A stretch of 10,200 bases of DNA from a bacterium (GTDB lineage Bacteria; T1Sed10-126). Location of the stretch: positions 1 through 10,200 of the forward strand of contig PWOD01000063.1 of NCBI GenBank assembly GCA_003557545.1. The letters run 5' to 3'. The translations under genes were made by a program, and so were the position numbers. Under the pieces are notes generated by a model. That model was not told where the DNA came from and searched no databases. It was given only the letters and a program-made list of their open reading frames with translations. Below, piece by piece: positions 1 to 7,394 of this stretch; within the stretch, counting starts at the first letter, position 1, and every line of letters begins with the position of its first letter.

Positions 1-1
1 A

Positions 2-346
2 AAAAGCACGTTACGACGTCGGAAACATAAAGAGGTATTAAAGAAAGCCCGAGGCTATCGGGGTGGCCGAAGCAAGTTATACCGAGAAGCCAAGCAGAGC
101 GTCCAGCGAGGATTGGAGCATGCTTATCGTCATCGCCGCGAGAGAAAACGAGATTTTCGGCGGCTCTGGATAACTCGAATTAATGCTGCGGCCCGGCTGA
201 ATGGATTTTCTTACAGTCGTTTTATGGGCGGACTTAATAGGCTTGATGTTCAGTTGAACAGAAAGATGCTGGCAGATATTGCTGTGCGTGATCCCCAGAG
301 TTTTGCGCAAATAGTCGATCTGGTCCGGGAGTCCGAGGCGGCTTGA
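2..346 (+). CDS. rplT: Large ribosomal subunit protein bL20 (5' end cut off)
   Basis: L20 is an early-assembling protein of the 50S subunit that binds 23S rRNA; in many bacteria it also represses its own operon. The frame is open from base 2, so the true start lies outside the window; about 114 codons remain of a usual 117-120, so only the first few residues are missing. The visible product has the family's very basic N-terminal arm (an RRRKHK stretch, then [17 protein letters not shown]), followed by [19 protein letters not shown] and YSRFMGGL, all diagnostic of L20. The first visible residues ([11 protein letters not shown]) replace the more usual VKRG..ARKRRKK arm but keep its charge. Its stop codon overlaps the start of pheS by three bases, matching the common infC-rpmI-rplT-pheS-pheT order. 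An inner methionine-led reading beginning at 113 would lose the rRNA-binding arm and is not the real start. Confidence 0.97.
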   Translation, partial: KSTLRRRKHKEVLKKARGYRGGRSKLYREAKQSVQRGLEHAYRHRRERKRDFRRLWITRINAAARLNGFSYSRFMGGLNRLDVQLNRKMLADIAVRDPQSFAQIVDLVRESEAA

Positions 347-1338
347 CGTCAGCACTTGATAAACTGGATCAGCTGGAGGCCAAAGCACCCGCCAAACTGG
401 CTGACTGTGAAACCGTTGAGCAGCTGGAACAGTTTCGGATTGAATATCTCGGGCGGAATGGAAAGTTACGGGAGATACTCAGCAGTATTGGATCAGTGCC
501 GGCTGAAAAACGGCCGGAGGTTGGGAAAAGGGCCAACATCCTAAAAAACCGGCTGGAGAGTAGTTTTAAGGAGAAACAGGCGGATGTTGATTCTGCTGAT
601 AAAGCTGATAGTCAGGATAAAATGATTGATGTTACGCTGCCCGGACGTCAGTCACCGTCCGGGAGTAAACATCCGATCAACCTGGTGATGGAGCGAATCG
701 TAGAGATTTTTTCACAGATGGGGTTTGACACAGTCCGTGGTCCTGAAGTTGAAACGGATTACTATAATTTTGAAGCGTTGAATATACCGCCGGGACATCC
801 TGCTCGTGATATGCATGACACTTTCTATCTGGAGGATGGAAGGTTGCTCAGAACCCATACTTCTCCTGTTCAAATTCATGTTATGGAAGCCGAACAGCCT
901 CCTCTGCAGATAATTGCCCCCGGACGGGTTTTTCGGAGGGATGCTGATGTTACTCATTCACCGGTGTTTCATCAGGTGGAGGGTTTGTGGATAGACCAAA
1001 AGGTTAGTTTCGCTGATTTAAAAGGGACTCTGGAGCTGTTTGTTCGAAGGTTTTTTGGTGCAGAAACGAAATTAAGATTTCGACCGAGTTATTTTCCTTT
1101 CACTGAACCATCGGCTGAAATTGATATTGCTTTTGACCATGGCGATGGTGAATGGTTGGAGATTTTAGGTGCTGGAATGGTGGATCCAGAGGTTTTTAGA
1201 GCGGTCGGATATGATCCTGAAGAGTGGCAGGGATTTGCTTTTGGCATGGGTGTGGAGAGAATGGCTATGCTTAAATATGGTATAGATAACCTACAGCTTT
1301 TTTATGAGAACGATTTAAGATTTTTACGGCAGTTTTAA
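343..1338 (+). CDS. pheS: Phenylalanine--tRNA ligase alpha subunit
   Basis: Catalytic alpha chain of the (alpha-beta)2 class II synthetase that charges tRNA-Phe in the cytoplasm. The 331-residue length is normal. The N-terminal third is the helical coiled-coil arm that contacts tRNA ([19 protein letters not shown], then [17 protein letters not shown]). The core shows class II motif 2 ([21 protein letters not shown]), the phenylalanine-pocket segment [14 protein letters not shown], and motif 3 ([18 protein letters not shown]) close to the usual DLRFLRQF end. The pocket alanine in GFAFGMG, which corresponds to the E. coli position that governs acceptance of halogenated phenylalanine, is the standard residue. 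The start is TTG at 343, overlapping the rplT stop as TTGA. It is preferred because the N-terminal arm is needed to match the family and no ATG or GTG is near; GGGAG (327-331) and GAGG (335-338) are possible ribosome-binding sequences. Confidence 0.97.
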   Translation: MTSALDKLDQLEAKAPAKLADCETVEQLEQFRIEYLGRNGKLREILSSIGSVPAEKRPEVGKRANILKNRLESSFKEKQADVDSADKADSQDKMIDVTLPGRQSPSGSKHPINLVMERIVEIFSQMGFDTVRGPEVETDYYNFEALNIPPGHPARDMHDTFYLEDGRLLRTHTSPVQIHVMEAEQPPLQIIAPGRVFRRDADVTHSPVFHQVEGLWIDQKVSFADLKGTLELFVRRFFGAETKLRFRPSYFPFTEPSAEIDIAFDHGDGEWLEILGAGMVDPEVFRAVGYDPEEWQGFAFGMGVERMAMLKYGIDNLQLFYENDLRFLRQF

Positions 1339-1377
1339 AGTTTGATTGAGACAGCTGTAACCCGGGAATGAGATAGA

Positions 1378-3738
1378 ATGCGTATTTTAGTTGACTGGCT
1401 TGCTGAATTTGTGGAAATTCCGGACAGGGTGGAAGAGCTGGCCGAGCGGTTGACCGATATTGGCCTGGAAGTCGATGGGATAATTGATTTCAGTCAGACT
1501 AACAGGGAGATCGTTAGTGTCGTGGTAAATAGTGTTGAACCCCATCCTGAACAGGATCATTTGAAAATCTGTGAGCTGACTGATGGTCAGCGTGAAGCGA
1601 GGGTAGTGACTGCGGCACCCGGGGTACTGCAGGAGGGTAAATATCTCTGGGCACCACCGGGTTCTTTAGTTGGCGGAAAGCAGGTTTCCACCCGTAGTTT
1701 TGTCGGGGTTGAATCACAGGGCATGCTCTGCTCCTCCCGTGAGCTGGGATTAACCCGGGAAGCCAGTACTCTGTTATCCCTGCCGGCAGATACCGATCCT
1801 GGTATTTCGGCAGTTCGACTGCTGGAATTAGACAGTCCAATTCTTGAGCTTGATCTTACTCCAAACCGGGGAGATTGTCTGTCACATTTCGGGGTGGCCC
1901 GTGACTATGCGGCAGCTGAAAAGCTCAGGTTGATCGATCCCCGCCCGGAGCAGTTGAGCGGCTCCGGCGATTCCGGGCTGGAGATTACTATTTTAGATAC
2001 AGAAAGCTGTCCCGCTTACGCCGGTGTGCAGGTGGAAAATCTGCAGGTGGCACCATCACCTCTAAAGATCCAAACAAGAATTTTGAAAACCGGCTTGAGA
2101 CCGTTAAACAATCTGGTCGACTATACCAATTATACTCTGTTTGAACTGGGTCATCCACTGCATCCATTTGATGCTGATCGGTTGAACTATCCGATTATAG
2201 TGCGCAAAGCACGGCAAGGTGAAAAACTGGTTACTCTGGATGGCGAGAGCCGTCAACTGTCGGCTGATGATCTGGTTATTGCCGATAAGTCTCAGCCTCG
2301 AGCCCTGGCCGGGGTTATGGGTGGGGCTTCCAGTCAGGTTACGGAAAATACCAGCAATATAATGCTGGAAGCAGCCTGTTTTGATCCGATCGGTATCCGT
2401 CAAACAGCAAATCGACATAAACTCTCCACAGATGCTTCCCACCGCTTTGAAAGGGGAGTTGACCGGGTCGATTATAAAAGAGCACTTGCTCGTTGCCTGC
2501 AGTTATTACAGCAGGATCCCGCTCAGGATCGGGAAAAGTTGTCGTTCAGGCAGCCGGTGATTGAGCAGCCCGGCAAATATTGTCCGGTTAAGGTGAGTTT
2601 TAAGCCTGTAAGTTTTGAAAAACTGATTGGTTACAGTCTGTCTGAAACGGCGATTAAAGAGCGGTTGATAAACCTGGGAATAACGGTTGTTGAAAAGGCT
2701 GATTCATGGCGGTTGGAAATTCCATCATGGCTGGGCGATTTAACCCGTTCAGAAGATATTATTGAAGAGTTGGTCAGACTTGATGGATATCAAAATATTC
2801 CTGTTACATATCCACAATTGTCAGTCGAGAGAACTCCTGTCCCGGACCGTTCAGAGGCTGCTGAAATCCGTGAGTATTTCATTAACCAGGGGTTTAATGA
2901 GAATATAAATTTTAGCTTTATTCCAGAAGCGGAACATTATTTTGGAGGATCGGGAGAAACGCTGAAGCTGGCCAATCCACTTTCCAGCAGTCAGGCGACG
3001 ATGCGTCGGGCTCTACTGGATAGCCTTTTAACCAGTTTTGAAAAAAACTATGCAGCTGGTAATCAGCCGCTGCGGTTATTTGAGTTGGGAACTGTGTTCA
3101 AGCCGGAAGTGGCCGGTTCACAGTTTAATCTGGCGGTTATTCTGCATGATACTATTTACACTGAAGAGTGGGATGATAATAATCGCCCGGTCGATTTTTT
3201 TGATATTAAAGGATTAATTGAAGGGCTTTTGCAGCAGTTGGGATATCGTGGTTATAATTTTAGTCCGGCCTGTGCCAGTGGTTTTGTGGAGGGTGAAACT
3301 GCGCGGCTGGAAATTGCCGGCAAATCTATTGGGCTGCTTGGAAAAGTTGAAGAAAAAATATTACAGAACGGTCGGGAAACAGCGGTTTATGCGGTTGAAT
3401 TGGAAGTTAGTTCGCTGCCGGATAGAAGGCAGATGAGCTATCAAGAATATTCATCACATCCTGCTGCAAAACGGGATTTAGATCTGGTAGTGGATGAGAG
3501 TCAACAGGTGGGCGAGATGCTTGAGCTGGTCAGGCAGAAGTCCCGTTGGCTGGAGGAACTGAAGGTATTTGATCTGTATAGTGGTCCACCGTTACCGGAG
3601 GATAAAAAGAGTGTGAGCTTTCGATTGAAATTCAGGGCGGAGGGGCGTTCACTTAACGATGTTGAGGTTAACCAGGTTCAGGAACAGATTCTCCAGGCTT
3701 TGCGGGAGCGGTTTGGAGCCTACCTGAGGGATGGATAA
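1378..3738 (+). CDS. pheT: Phenylalanine--tRNA ligase beta subunit
   Basis: Beta chain of phenylalanyl-tRNA synthetase; it binds tRNA and edits mischarged Tyr-tRNA. The 786 residues match the long bacterial form. Domains in order: B1 at the N-terminus; the OB-fold tRNA-binding domain (about 40-150, with VVTAAPGV and the family signature SQGMLCSSRELGL); the B3/B4 editing domain (about 210-380, with LRPLNNLVDYTNY, GVMGG and HRFERGVD); B5 (about 402-475, ending in IPSWLGDLTRSEDIIEEL); the non-catalytic synthetase-like core; and the ferredoxin-fold anticodon-binding domain (about 691-786, starting SSHPAAKRDLDLVV). The usual GQPLHAFD segment reads GHPLHPFD. It starts with ATG 39 bases after pheS, with a loose GGGAATGAG ribosome-binding sequence. 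Its last codons overlap the next gene by 8 bases. No frameshift or missing domain is seen. Confidence 0.97.
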   Translation: MRILVDWLAEFVEIPDRVEELAERLTDIGLEVDGIIDFSQTNREIVSVVVNSVEPHPEQDHLKICELTDGQREARVVTAAPGVLQEGKYLWAPPGSLVGGKQVSTRSFVGVESQGMLCSSRELGLTREASTLLSLPADTDPGISAVRLLELDSPILELDLTPNRGDCLSHFGVARDYAAAEKLRLIDPRPEQLSGSGDSGLEITILDTESCPAYAGVQVENLQVAPSPLKIQTRILKTGLRPLNNLVDYTNYTLFELGHPLHPFDADRLNYPIIVRKARQGEKLVTLDGESRQLSADDLVIADKSQPRALAGVMGGASSQVTENTSNIMLEAACFDPIGIRQTANRHKLSTDASHRFERGVDRVDYKRALARCLQLLQQDPAQDREKLSFRQPVIEQPGKYCPVKVSFKPVSFEKLIGYSLSETAIKERLINLGITVVEKADSWRLEIPSWLGDLTRSEDIIEELVRLDGYQNIPVTYPQLSVERTPVPDRSEAAEIREYFINQGFNENINFSFIPEAEHYFGGSGETLKLANPLSSSQATMRRALLDSLLTSFEKNYAAGNQPLRLFELGTVFKPEVAGSQFNLAVILHDTIYTEEWDDNNRPVDFFDIKGLIEGLLQQLGYRGYNFSPACASGFVEGETARLEIAGKSIGLLGKVEEKILQNGRETAVYAVELEVSSLPDRRQMSYQEYSSHPAAKRDLDLVVDESQQVGEMLELVRQKSRWLEELKVFDLYSGPPLPEDKKSVSFRLKFRAEGRSLNDVEVNQVQEQILQALRERFGAYLRDG

Positions 3739-4003
3739 ACCAGCTGCTTTTTATGATCAGAAGTTGTTGGATTTCATTAAAGATGTGGATGATTTGTTAG
3801 AGCGTCATGAGAAGCTCTGGAATCAGTATGAACATTTGCAGGAAGAGAACCAGCGACTTTCTCATCAGCTGCAGGAGTTACAAGCAGAGGCTGCTAAAGC
3901 TGGAGAAGCTCGGCAGCAGTTGAAAGATGCTGTGGTCAGCCTTACCGGTCAACTTGAAACCCAATTCAGGAAAATTCGACAGCTGGCAAATCAGAGTGAT
4001 TGA
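3731..4003 (+). CDS. Small coiled-coil protein, ZapB-like
   Basis: A 90-residue acidic to neutral protein with no cysteine, signal peptide or membrane segment. From about residue 20 to 85 it is almost all helix-forming and rich in E, Q, L and K, with leucines at heptad spacing (LLERHEKLW, LQEENQRLSHQLQELQAEAA, LKDAVVSLTGQLETQF). This is a long coiled coil of the kind seen in ZapB, the Z-ring organiser that binds ZapA. Sequence alone cannot prove ZapB identity because coiled coils look alike. The argument is size plus position directly before zapA with an 8-base gap. It starts at an ATG inside the last codons of pheT; GGAG at 3715-3718 is a possible but distant ribosome-binding site and GAGGG directly abuts the ATG, so reinitiation after pheT is likely. 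The alternative is an unrelated coiled-coil adaptor. Confidence 0.8.
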   Translation: MDKPAAFYDQKLLDFIKDVDDLLERHEKLWNQYEHLQEENQRLSHQLQELQAEAAKAGEARQQLKDAVVSLTGQLETQFRKIRQLANQSD

Positions 4004-4011
4004 GGTGAATT

Positions 4012-4299
4012 ATGTCCCGGAGAATTGAACTTCTTGGTGAAAAGTTACCGTTAAAGGTGAAGGCCGATTCAGAGCTGGTAAACCGTTCATTGGAGATAGT
4101 GCGTGAAAGGATTACTGCGGTTGAAGAAACAGCTCCGCAGGCTAATGAACTGCAGATTGCACTGTTGGTAGCACTTAATCTTGCCGGGGAGTTGTCTACT
4201 CGAGAGCGACAGAGTACACCTGCTGGTTTGAGCGAAAAAACTCTTCAGCAGCTTGAGCGGGTAAGTCGCCGGTTGCAGGCCAGTGAGGAGAGAGTTTGA
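4012..4299 (+). CDS. zapA: Cell division protein ZapA
   Basis: ZapA is a small cytoplasmic protein that bundles FtsZ filaments and helps stabilise the Z ring. The 95-residue product fits the family: an N-terminal beta segment with the LLGEKLPLKVKADSELV pattern, a helix of the LEIVRERITAVEE type, then the hallmark helix NELQIALLVALNLAGEL, followed by a charged C-terminal coiled coil that forms the tetramer. The ATG is preceded by a good GAGGTGA ribosome-binding sequence. A zapA directly after pheT is known in several phyla; the preceding coiled-coil gene makes a ZapB-ZapA pair plausible. Its TGA shares its last base with the ATG of the next gene (TGATG), which implies translational coupling. 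Confidence 0.85.
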   Translation: MSRRIELLGEKLPLKVKADSELVNRSLEIVRERITAVEETAPQANELQIALLVALNLAGELSTRERQSTPAGLSEKTLQQLERVSRRLQASEERV

Positions 4300-4982
4300 T
4301 GGCGATACCAGCTCCTTTTAGAGCGCCGCGCCAGCCTCAGCTTGAGAAGGAACTCTCTTCTGGAGAACTTCCCACCCTGCTTTATTTTTATGATTCCCAA
4401 TCAAATCTCTGCCAGTTGATTGAACCTGCTGTAGTATCCGTAGCTGCTAAATATCAGGAAAATTTTAAATTTATCGCGGCCCGGGTCTCAAGTTATCGAG
4501 ATTATTTTTACCGGCTGGGGATGAGCAGTTGTCCGGCCTTTATAATTTTTAGAGGTAGCGAAGAGATTAGACGATTTGTTAGATTTAAGTACAACACGAA
4601 TTTTAGAGAAGAGTATGAGAAATTCCTTGTAGGAGATTTTCTATTTAACGCCAGTCAGTTTGAAATTCTCGACGCGGTAACAATGCCCTATGTGATAAAT
4701 ACCGGAAAATATTATCATATGACAGCTTTTTTAAATCCAACCGATCCGATTAACTGGAAGTTATCCAGGGAGCTGGAAAAAATAGCAGCTCGTCAGAGCA
4801 GTAAGGTAAAACTTTCGTTGGTCAACAAAAAAACTGCCCCGGCTCTTTTGAAAGCCTATAACATTAGAAATTATCCCAGCGTCCTGTTATTTAAAAAAGG
4901 AGTTAGAATAACCGAGTGGACAGCCATAAAAAATTTAACAAAATTCAGCCGGGACTGTGAGGCGGTAATCTGTGGAGAATAA
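4299..4982 (+). CDS. Protein with two degenerate thioredoxin-like domains
   Basis: A 227-residue soluble protein without an evident signal peptide. Residues about 20-115 look like a thioredoxin fold: a strand LPTLLYFYDS, then SNLC (35-38) where thioredoxins have CGPC, then a helix, and SSCPAFIIFRG (76-86) carrying the cis-proline position. Residues about 138-225 look like a second, more worn copy: YYHMTAFLNPTDPINWKLS in place of the active-site loop, with no cysteine, and IRNYPSVLLFKKG (189-201) as the cis-proline strand. Both redox motifs are thus broken, one to SXXC and one lost. Cysteines remain at 38, 78, 220 and 225. A classical dithiol reductase is unlikely; a binding, scaffold or chaperone-like role, or single-thiol chemistry at C38, is possible. 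The ATG at 4299 is chosen over an adjacent TTG at 4296 because GAGGAGA lies at the right distance and the TGATG junction couples it to zapA. The function is unknown. Confidence 0.7.
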   Translation: MAIPAPFRAPRQPQLEKELSSGELPTLLYFYDSQSNLCQLIEPAVVSVAAKYQENFKFIAARVSSYRDYFYRLGMSSCPAFIIFRGSEEIRRFVRFKYNTNFREEYEKFLVGDFLFNASQFEILDAVTMPYVINTGKYYHMTAFLNPTDPINWKLSRELEKIAARQSSKVKLSLVNKKTAPALLKAYNIRNYPSVLLFKKGVRITEWTAIKNLTKFSRDCEAVICGE

Positions 4983-6279
4983 AACTCCCGGGTTATTTTC
5001 TACTGGAAGGCTAGAGGAGGAACAGGTTGAGAAACCACCACTGGCCCGCAGAATGGCTCCGGAAACACTGAACGATTTTGTCGGACAAAAACAGGCGGTC
5101 GGTTCAGGGACCCCCCTGCGGCGAGCGCTTGAGGCGGATAGGGTTTCCAGTCTAATAATCCATGGCCCGCCGGGGACTGGAAAGACAGCACTGGCAAATC
5201 TTATTGCTGATAAAACCTCGGCAGTTTTTGAACAGCTTAATGCGGTTCTTGCTCGAAAGAGTGACCTGCGTGAAGTCCTGGCCCGGGCCGAGCATCGATC
5301 GGGCAGCACCCTGCTTTTTTTTGATGAGATTCATCGTTTTAATAAAGCTCAGCAGGACGCTCTGTTGCCGGCTGTGGAGGCGGGAACTATTACTTTGATA
5401 GGGGCCACCACTCAGAACCCCTATTATTATCTTAATGATGCTCTGCTTTCCAGGTCGTTGCTGATTCGATTCGAGAAGCTGGAAATTGTAGAATTACAGC
5501 AGATTCTTGAAAATGCTCTAAATTCTCCCCGAGGTTTAGATGGAAGTATTCAGTTGAGCGCGGAGGCTAGAACAGAACTTTGCCGGGCTGCGTCAGGTGA
5601 TGCTCGGCGGCTATTGAATCATCTTGAGATTTTATCCCGTACAGCTGAGACTGAGTTGATCGAGCTGGCCGATGTTGATGAACTGTTGCGCCAGGCTGTG
5701 CAAAATTATGAACGTGATGGCGATGCCCACTATGACCTTGCCTCAGCTTTTATCAAAAGTATTCGAGGTTCTGATCCGGATGCGGCCATCTATTATCTGG
5801 CCCGGTTGTTGGAAGCCGGTGAGGATCCACGGTTTATTGCTCGTAGATTAGTTATTTCAGCTTCTGAAGATGTTGGAAATGCGGCTCCGTTTGGTTTGCC
5901 TCTGGCTACCGCGGCAGTGCAAGCTGTAGAGTTTGTCGGTCTTCCCGAGGCCCGGATTGCGCTGGCCCAGGCGACGACATATTTAGCGGCGTCACCCAAA
6001 AGTAATGCCAGCTATAAAGCGCTTGAGAAAGCACTGACTGATGTGAGAGAAAATCCTTTGCTTCCGGTCCCGCCTCATCTACGCGATAGCAGTTACGGTA
6101 GTGCCGAGGAGAAACAGGCCAGTCAGGACTATCTTTATCCCCATGATTATCCTGGTCATTATGTGAGTCAGAGTTATCTTACTGAATCGAAAAGTTTTTA
6201 TCATCCAACCGGAATGGGGCAGGAAAAACGGTTAAAAAAATATTTAGAACAATTGACCGATCAAATCAGCTCAGAGTAA
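4972..6279 (+). CDS. rarA: Replication-associated recombination protein A, AAA+ ATPase (RarA/MgsA)
   Basis: RarA (MgsA, related to eukaryotic WRNIP1) is a tetrameric AAA+ ATPase related to clamp loaders; it acts at stalled replication forks on DNA ends and with single-strand binding protein. The 435 residues match the family. Visible motifs: the N-terminal signature PLARRMAPETLNDFVGQ (23-39), Walker A GPPGTGKT (65-72), Walker B LLFFDEIH (114-121), sensor 1 with IGATTQNP (143-150), the arginine-finger segment ALLSRS (157-162), and sensor 2 in SGDARRLLNHLE. The C-terminal tetramerisation region is present with YYLARLLEAGEDPRFIARR and SEDVGNA, and the tail YPHDYPGHYVSQSYL is typical. The start is GTG at 4972, overlapping the preceding gene by 11 bases, with GAGGCGG as the ribosome-binding sequence. 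Its last 19 bases overlap the end of the opposing glycosyltransferase gene. Confidence 0.96.
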   Translation: MENKTPGLFSTGRLEEEQVEKPPLARRMAPETLNDFVGQKQAVGSGTPLRRALEADRVSSLIIHGPPGTGKTALANLIADKTSAVFEQLNAVLARKSDLREVLARAEHRSGSTLLFFDEIHRFNKAQQDALLPAVEAGTITLIGATTQNPYYYLNDALLSRSLLIRFEKLEIVELQQILENALNSPRGLDGSIQLSAEARTELCRAASGDARRLLNHLEILSRTAETELIELADVDELLRQAVQNYERDGDAHYDLASAFIKSIRGSDPDAAIYYLARLLEAGEDPRFIARRLVISASEDVGNAAPFGLPLATAAVQAVEFVGLPEARIALAQATTYLAASPKSNASYKALEKALTDVRENPLLPVPPHLRDSSYGSAEEKQASQDYLYPHDYPGHYVSQSYLTESKSFYHPTGMGQEKRLKKYLEQLTDQISSE

Positions 6280-7352
6280 AAATCATGTAACTGTTGGATA
6301 GTTTTTTTCTGAGTAAATTTTTCTCGGTGCTGGTCTAATTCTGTTGTAGGAAGCGGATCGTTCAAAGCGGCTCTCAGGGCCGGGACCAGTTCGTCTTCAA
6401 AAAGGTTTTCGTCCAGTTTGATCGCCGGTTCACCGACCAGTTCCTTAACCGCTCCGGCGTAGCGGACTATGGGTCGGGTTCCGCAGGCAATTGCCTCGAG
6501 TGCCGGGAAACAAAAACCATCCGCAGTCGAGGGATAGATGACTCCCCGGGCTCCGCTGTACAGCACAGCCAGTTCTTCATCATTAACAAAACCAGGAAAT
6601 ATCAGCTGTTCGGGGTGGCTCTGCCAGGAAGTTTTCAACTGTTTAGAATAGCAGCCCGGTCGACCGGCAATCACTAAACTTGCTGATGATAGGTGTTTTG
6701 ATTTCCAGCGGTTACTGACTGTTTCAAGACCCTTGTGAGGATCATAACTGCTCATATCAGCCACCATCAAAAAATAGGGAGGGGATATCCGATATTTTTT
6801 ACAGATCGCTTTCACTGCACTGTTAGAGCGGGGATAAAACTGTTTGCTGTTTACCCCGTGGTAGATAGTTTTTATTCGCTCTCGGGGGATTGAAAACATC
6901 ATTTGAATTGTGTTGGTGGTTTTTCTTGAAGGGCTAATGATTGCATCGCTGTTGATTAACTGCCGTTTCATTCTTCTGTAGAGATACCGGAGGAAGGTGG
7001 AGTGCTGGTACCGATCTCGATAGATGAAAGGAACCAGGTTATGGACCAGGGTGACGACTGGAGCCGGTTTGATTGAGGGAATTTTAAAGGGATCAATAAT
7101 CTGTATTAGATCCGGTTTTGCCTGTTTGAACTGCCAGGCCAGATCCCAATGGCCCCAGAGTTTTCTCTGCCAGCTGCCGTTCTGGGAAAAACTATTAAGG
7201 GGAAATTCAGCATGGGCGTAAGGACAGAGGGTGATCTCTTTAACCCGGCTGAATCCTTCAAGATATATCTGAGCCACTCGACCTGCACTGCGGGCGCGTT
7301 TCTCTGAATGAAGTGAGGTCAAATCAAGTCCCAGGGTCAACTTATCACTCAC
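6261..7352 (-). CDS. Glycosyltransferase, GT4-like (GT-B fold)
   Basis: A 363-residue cytosolic or membrane-associated enzyme without membrane segments, expected to move a sugar from a nucleotide donor with retention. The N-terminal Rossmann half carries VVTLVHNLVPFIYRDR (about 99-114), the HDLxPL region of mannosyltransferase-like members, then SDAIISPSRKTTNTI and IPRERIKTIYHGV, the usual domain linker. The C-terminal donor half shows FLMVADMSSYDPHKGL, LVIAGRPG, FPGFVNDEELAVLYSGA and the E-x7-E region YPSTADGFCFPALEAIACG, in which the first glutamate is an aspartate (D278) and the second (E286) is kept. The start is GTG at 7352 with AAAGGAG upstream and a small perfect hairpin between the two. 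It lies 42 bases after the PHP gene and is probably the last gene of the folE2 operon. Acceptor and sugar cannot be read from the sequence; no wzx, wzy or other envelope-sugar genes are nearby. Confidence 0.88.
   Translation of the reverse strand: MSDKLTLGLDLTSLHSEKRARSAGRVAQIYLEGFSRVKEITLCPYAHAEFPLNSFSQNGSWQRKLWGHWDLAWQFKQAKPDLIQIIDPFKIPSIKPAPVVTLVHNLVPFIYRDRYQHSTFLRYLYRRMKRQLINSDAIISPSRKTTNTIQMMFSIPRERIKTIYHGVNSKQFYPRSNSAVKAICKKYRISPPYFLMVADMSSYDPHKGLETVSNRWKSKHLSSASLVIAGRPGCYSKQLKTSWQSHPEQLIFPGFVNDEELAVLYSGARGVIYPSTADGFCFPALEAIACGTRPIVRYAGAVKELVGEPAIKLDENLFEDELVPALRAALNDPLPTTELDQHREKFTQKKTIQQLHDFYSELI
6270..6313. repeat. Inverted repeat at the convergent rarA / glycosyltransferase junction
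   Basis: CTCAGA (6270-6275) pairs with TCTGAG (6308-6313); after a two-base bulge, five A (6278-6282) pair with five T (6303-6307). This gives an 11-pair imperfect stem with a 20-base loop. It covers the rarA stop and the last codons of the opposing gene, where transcripts from both sides must end. It is not a classical intrinsic terminator, since the A/T run is inside the stem and the stem is AU-rich, but it could help terminate or protect the 3' ends. Confidence 0.35.
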
Positions 7353-7365
7353 AGCCTATGAGGCT
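7353..7365 (-). promoter_or_regulatory. Small hairpin between ribosome-binding site and GTG start of the glycosyltransferase gene
   Basis: On the minus strand the start region reads AAAGG, then AGCCT-CAT-AGGCT, then GTG. The 5-base perfect stem with a 3-base loop fills the space between the Shine-Dalgarno (AAAGGAG, 7370-7364, which shares two bases with the stem) and the start codon. Linear spacing is 11 bases, a little long; folding would shorten it, or hide part of the site. Confidence 0.4.
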
Positions 7366-7394
7366 CCTTTCAAGGGGTGGTTTGGTGGTTGGTA

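Noticed and set aside
77-388. Minus-strand open frame across rplT and the start of pheS
   Set aside because: It is antisense to two clear housekeeping genes and its product has no recognisable features, so it is a by-product of their codon use.
595-640. Repetitive Asp/Ala/Lys-rich stretch in PheS ([14 protein letters not shown])
   Set aside because: This is the variable linker between the coiled-coil arm and the catalytic core, where low complexity is normal in PheS.
7366-7394. C/A-rich, G-poor stretch (minus strand) between the PHP and glycosyltransferase genes, resembling a Rho-loading site
   Set aside because: It is only about 20 bases long and lies within an operon just before a good ribosome-binding site; an unstructured leader explains it better.
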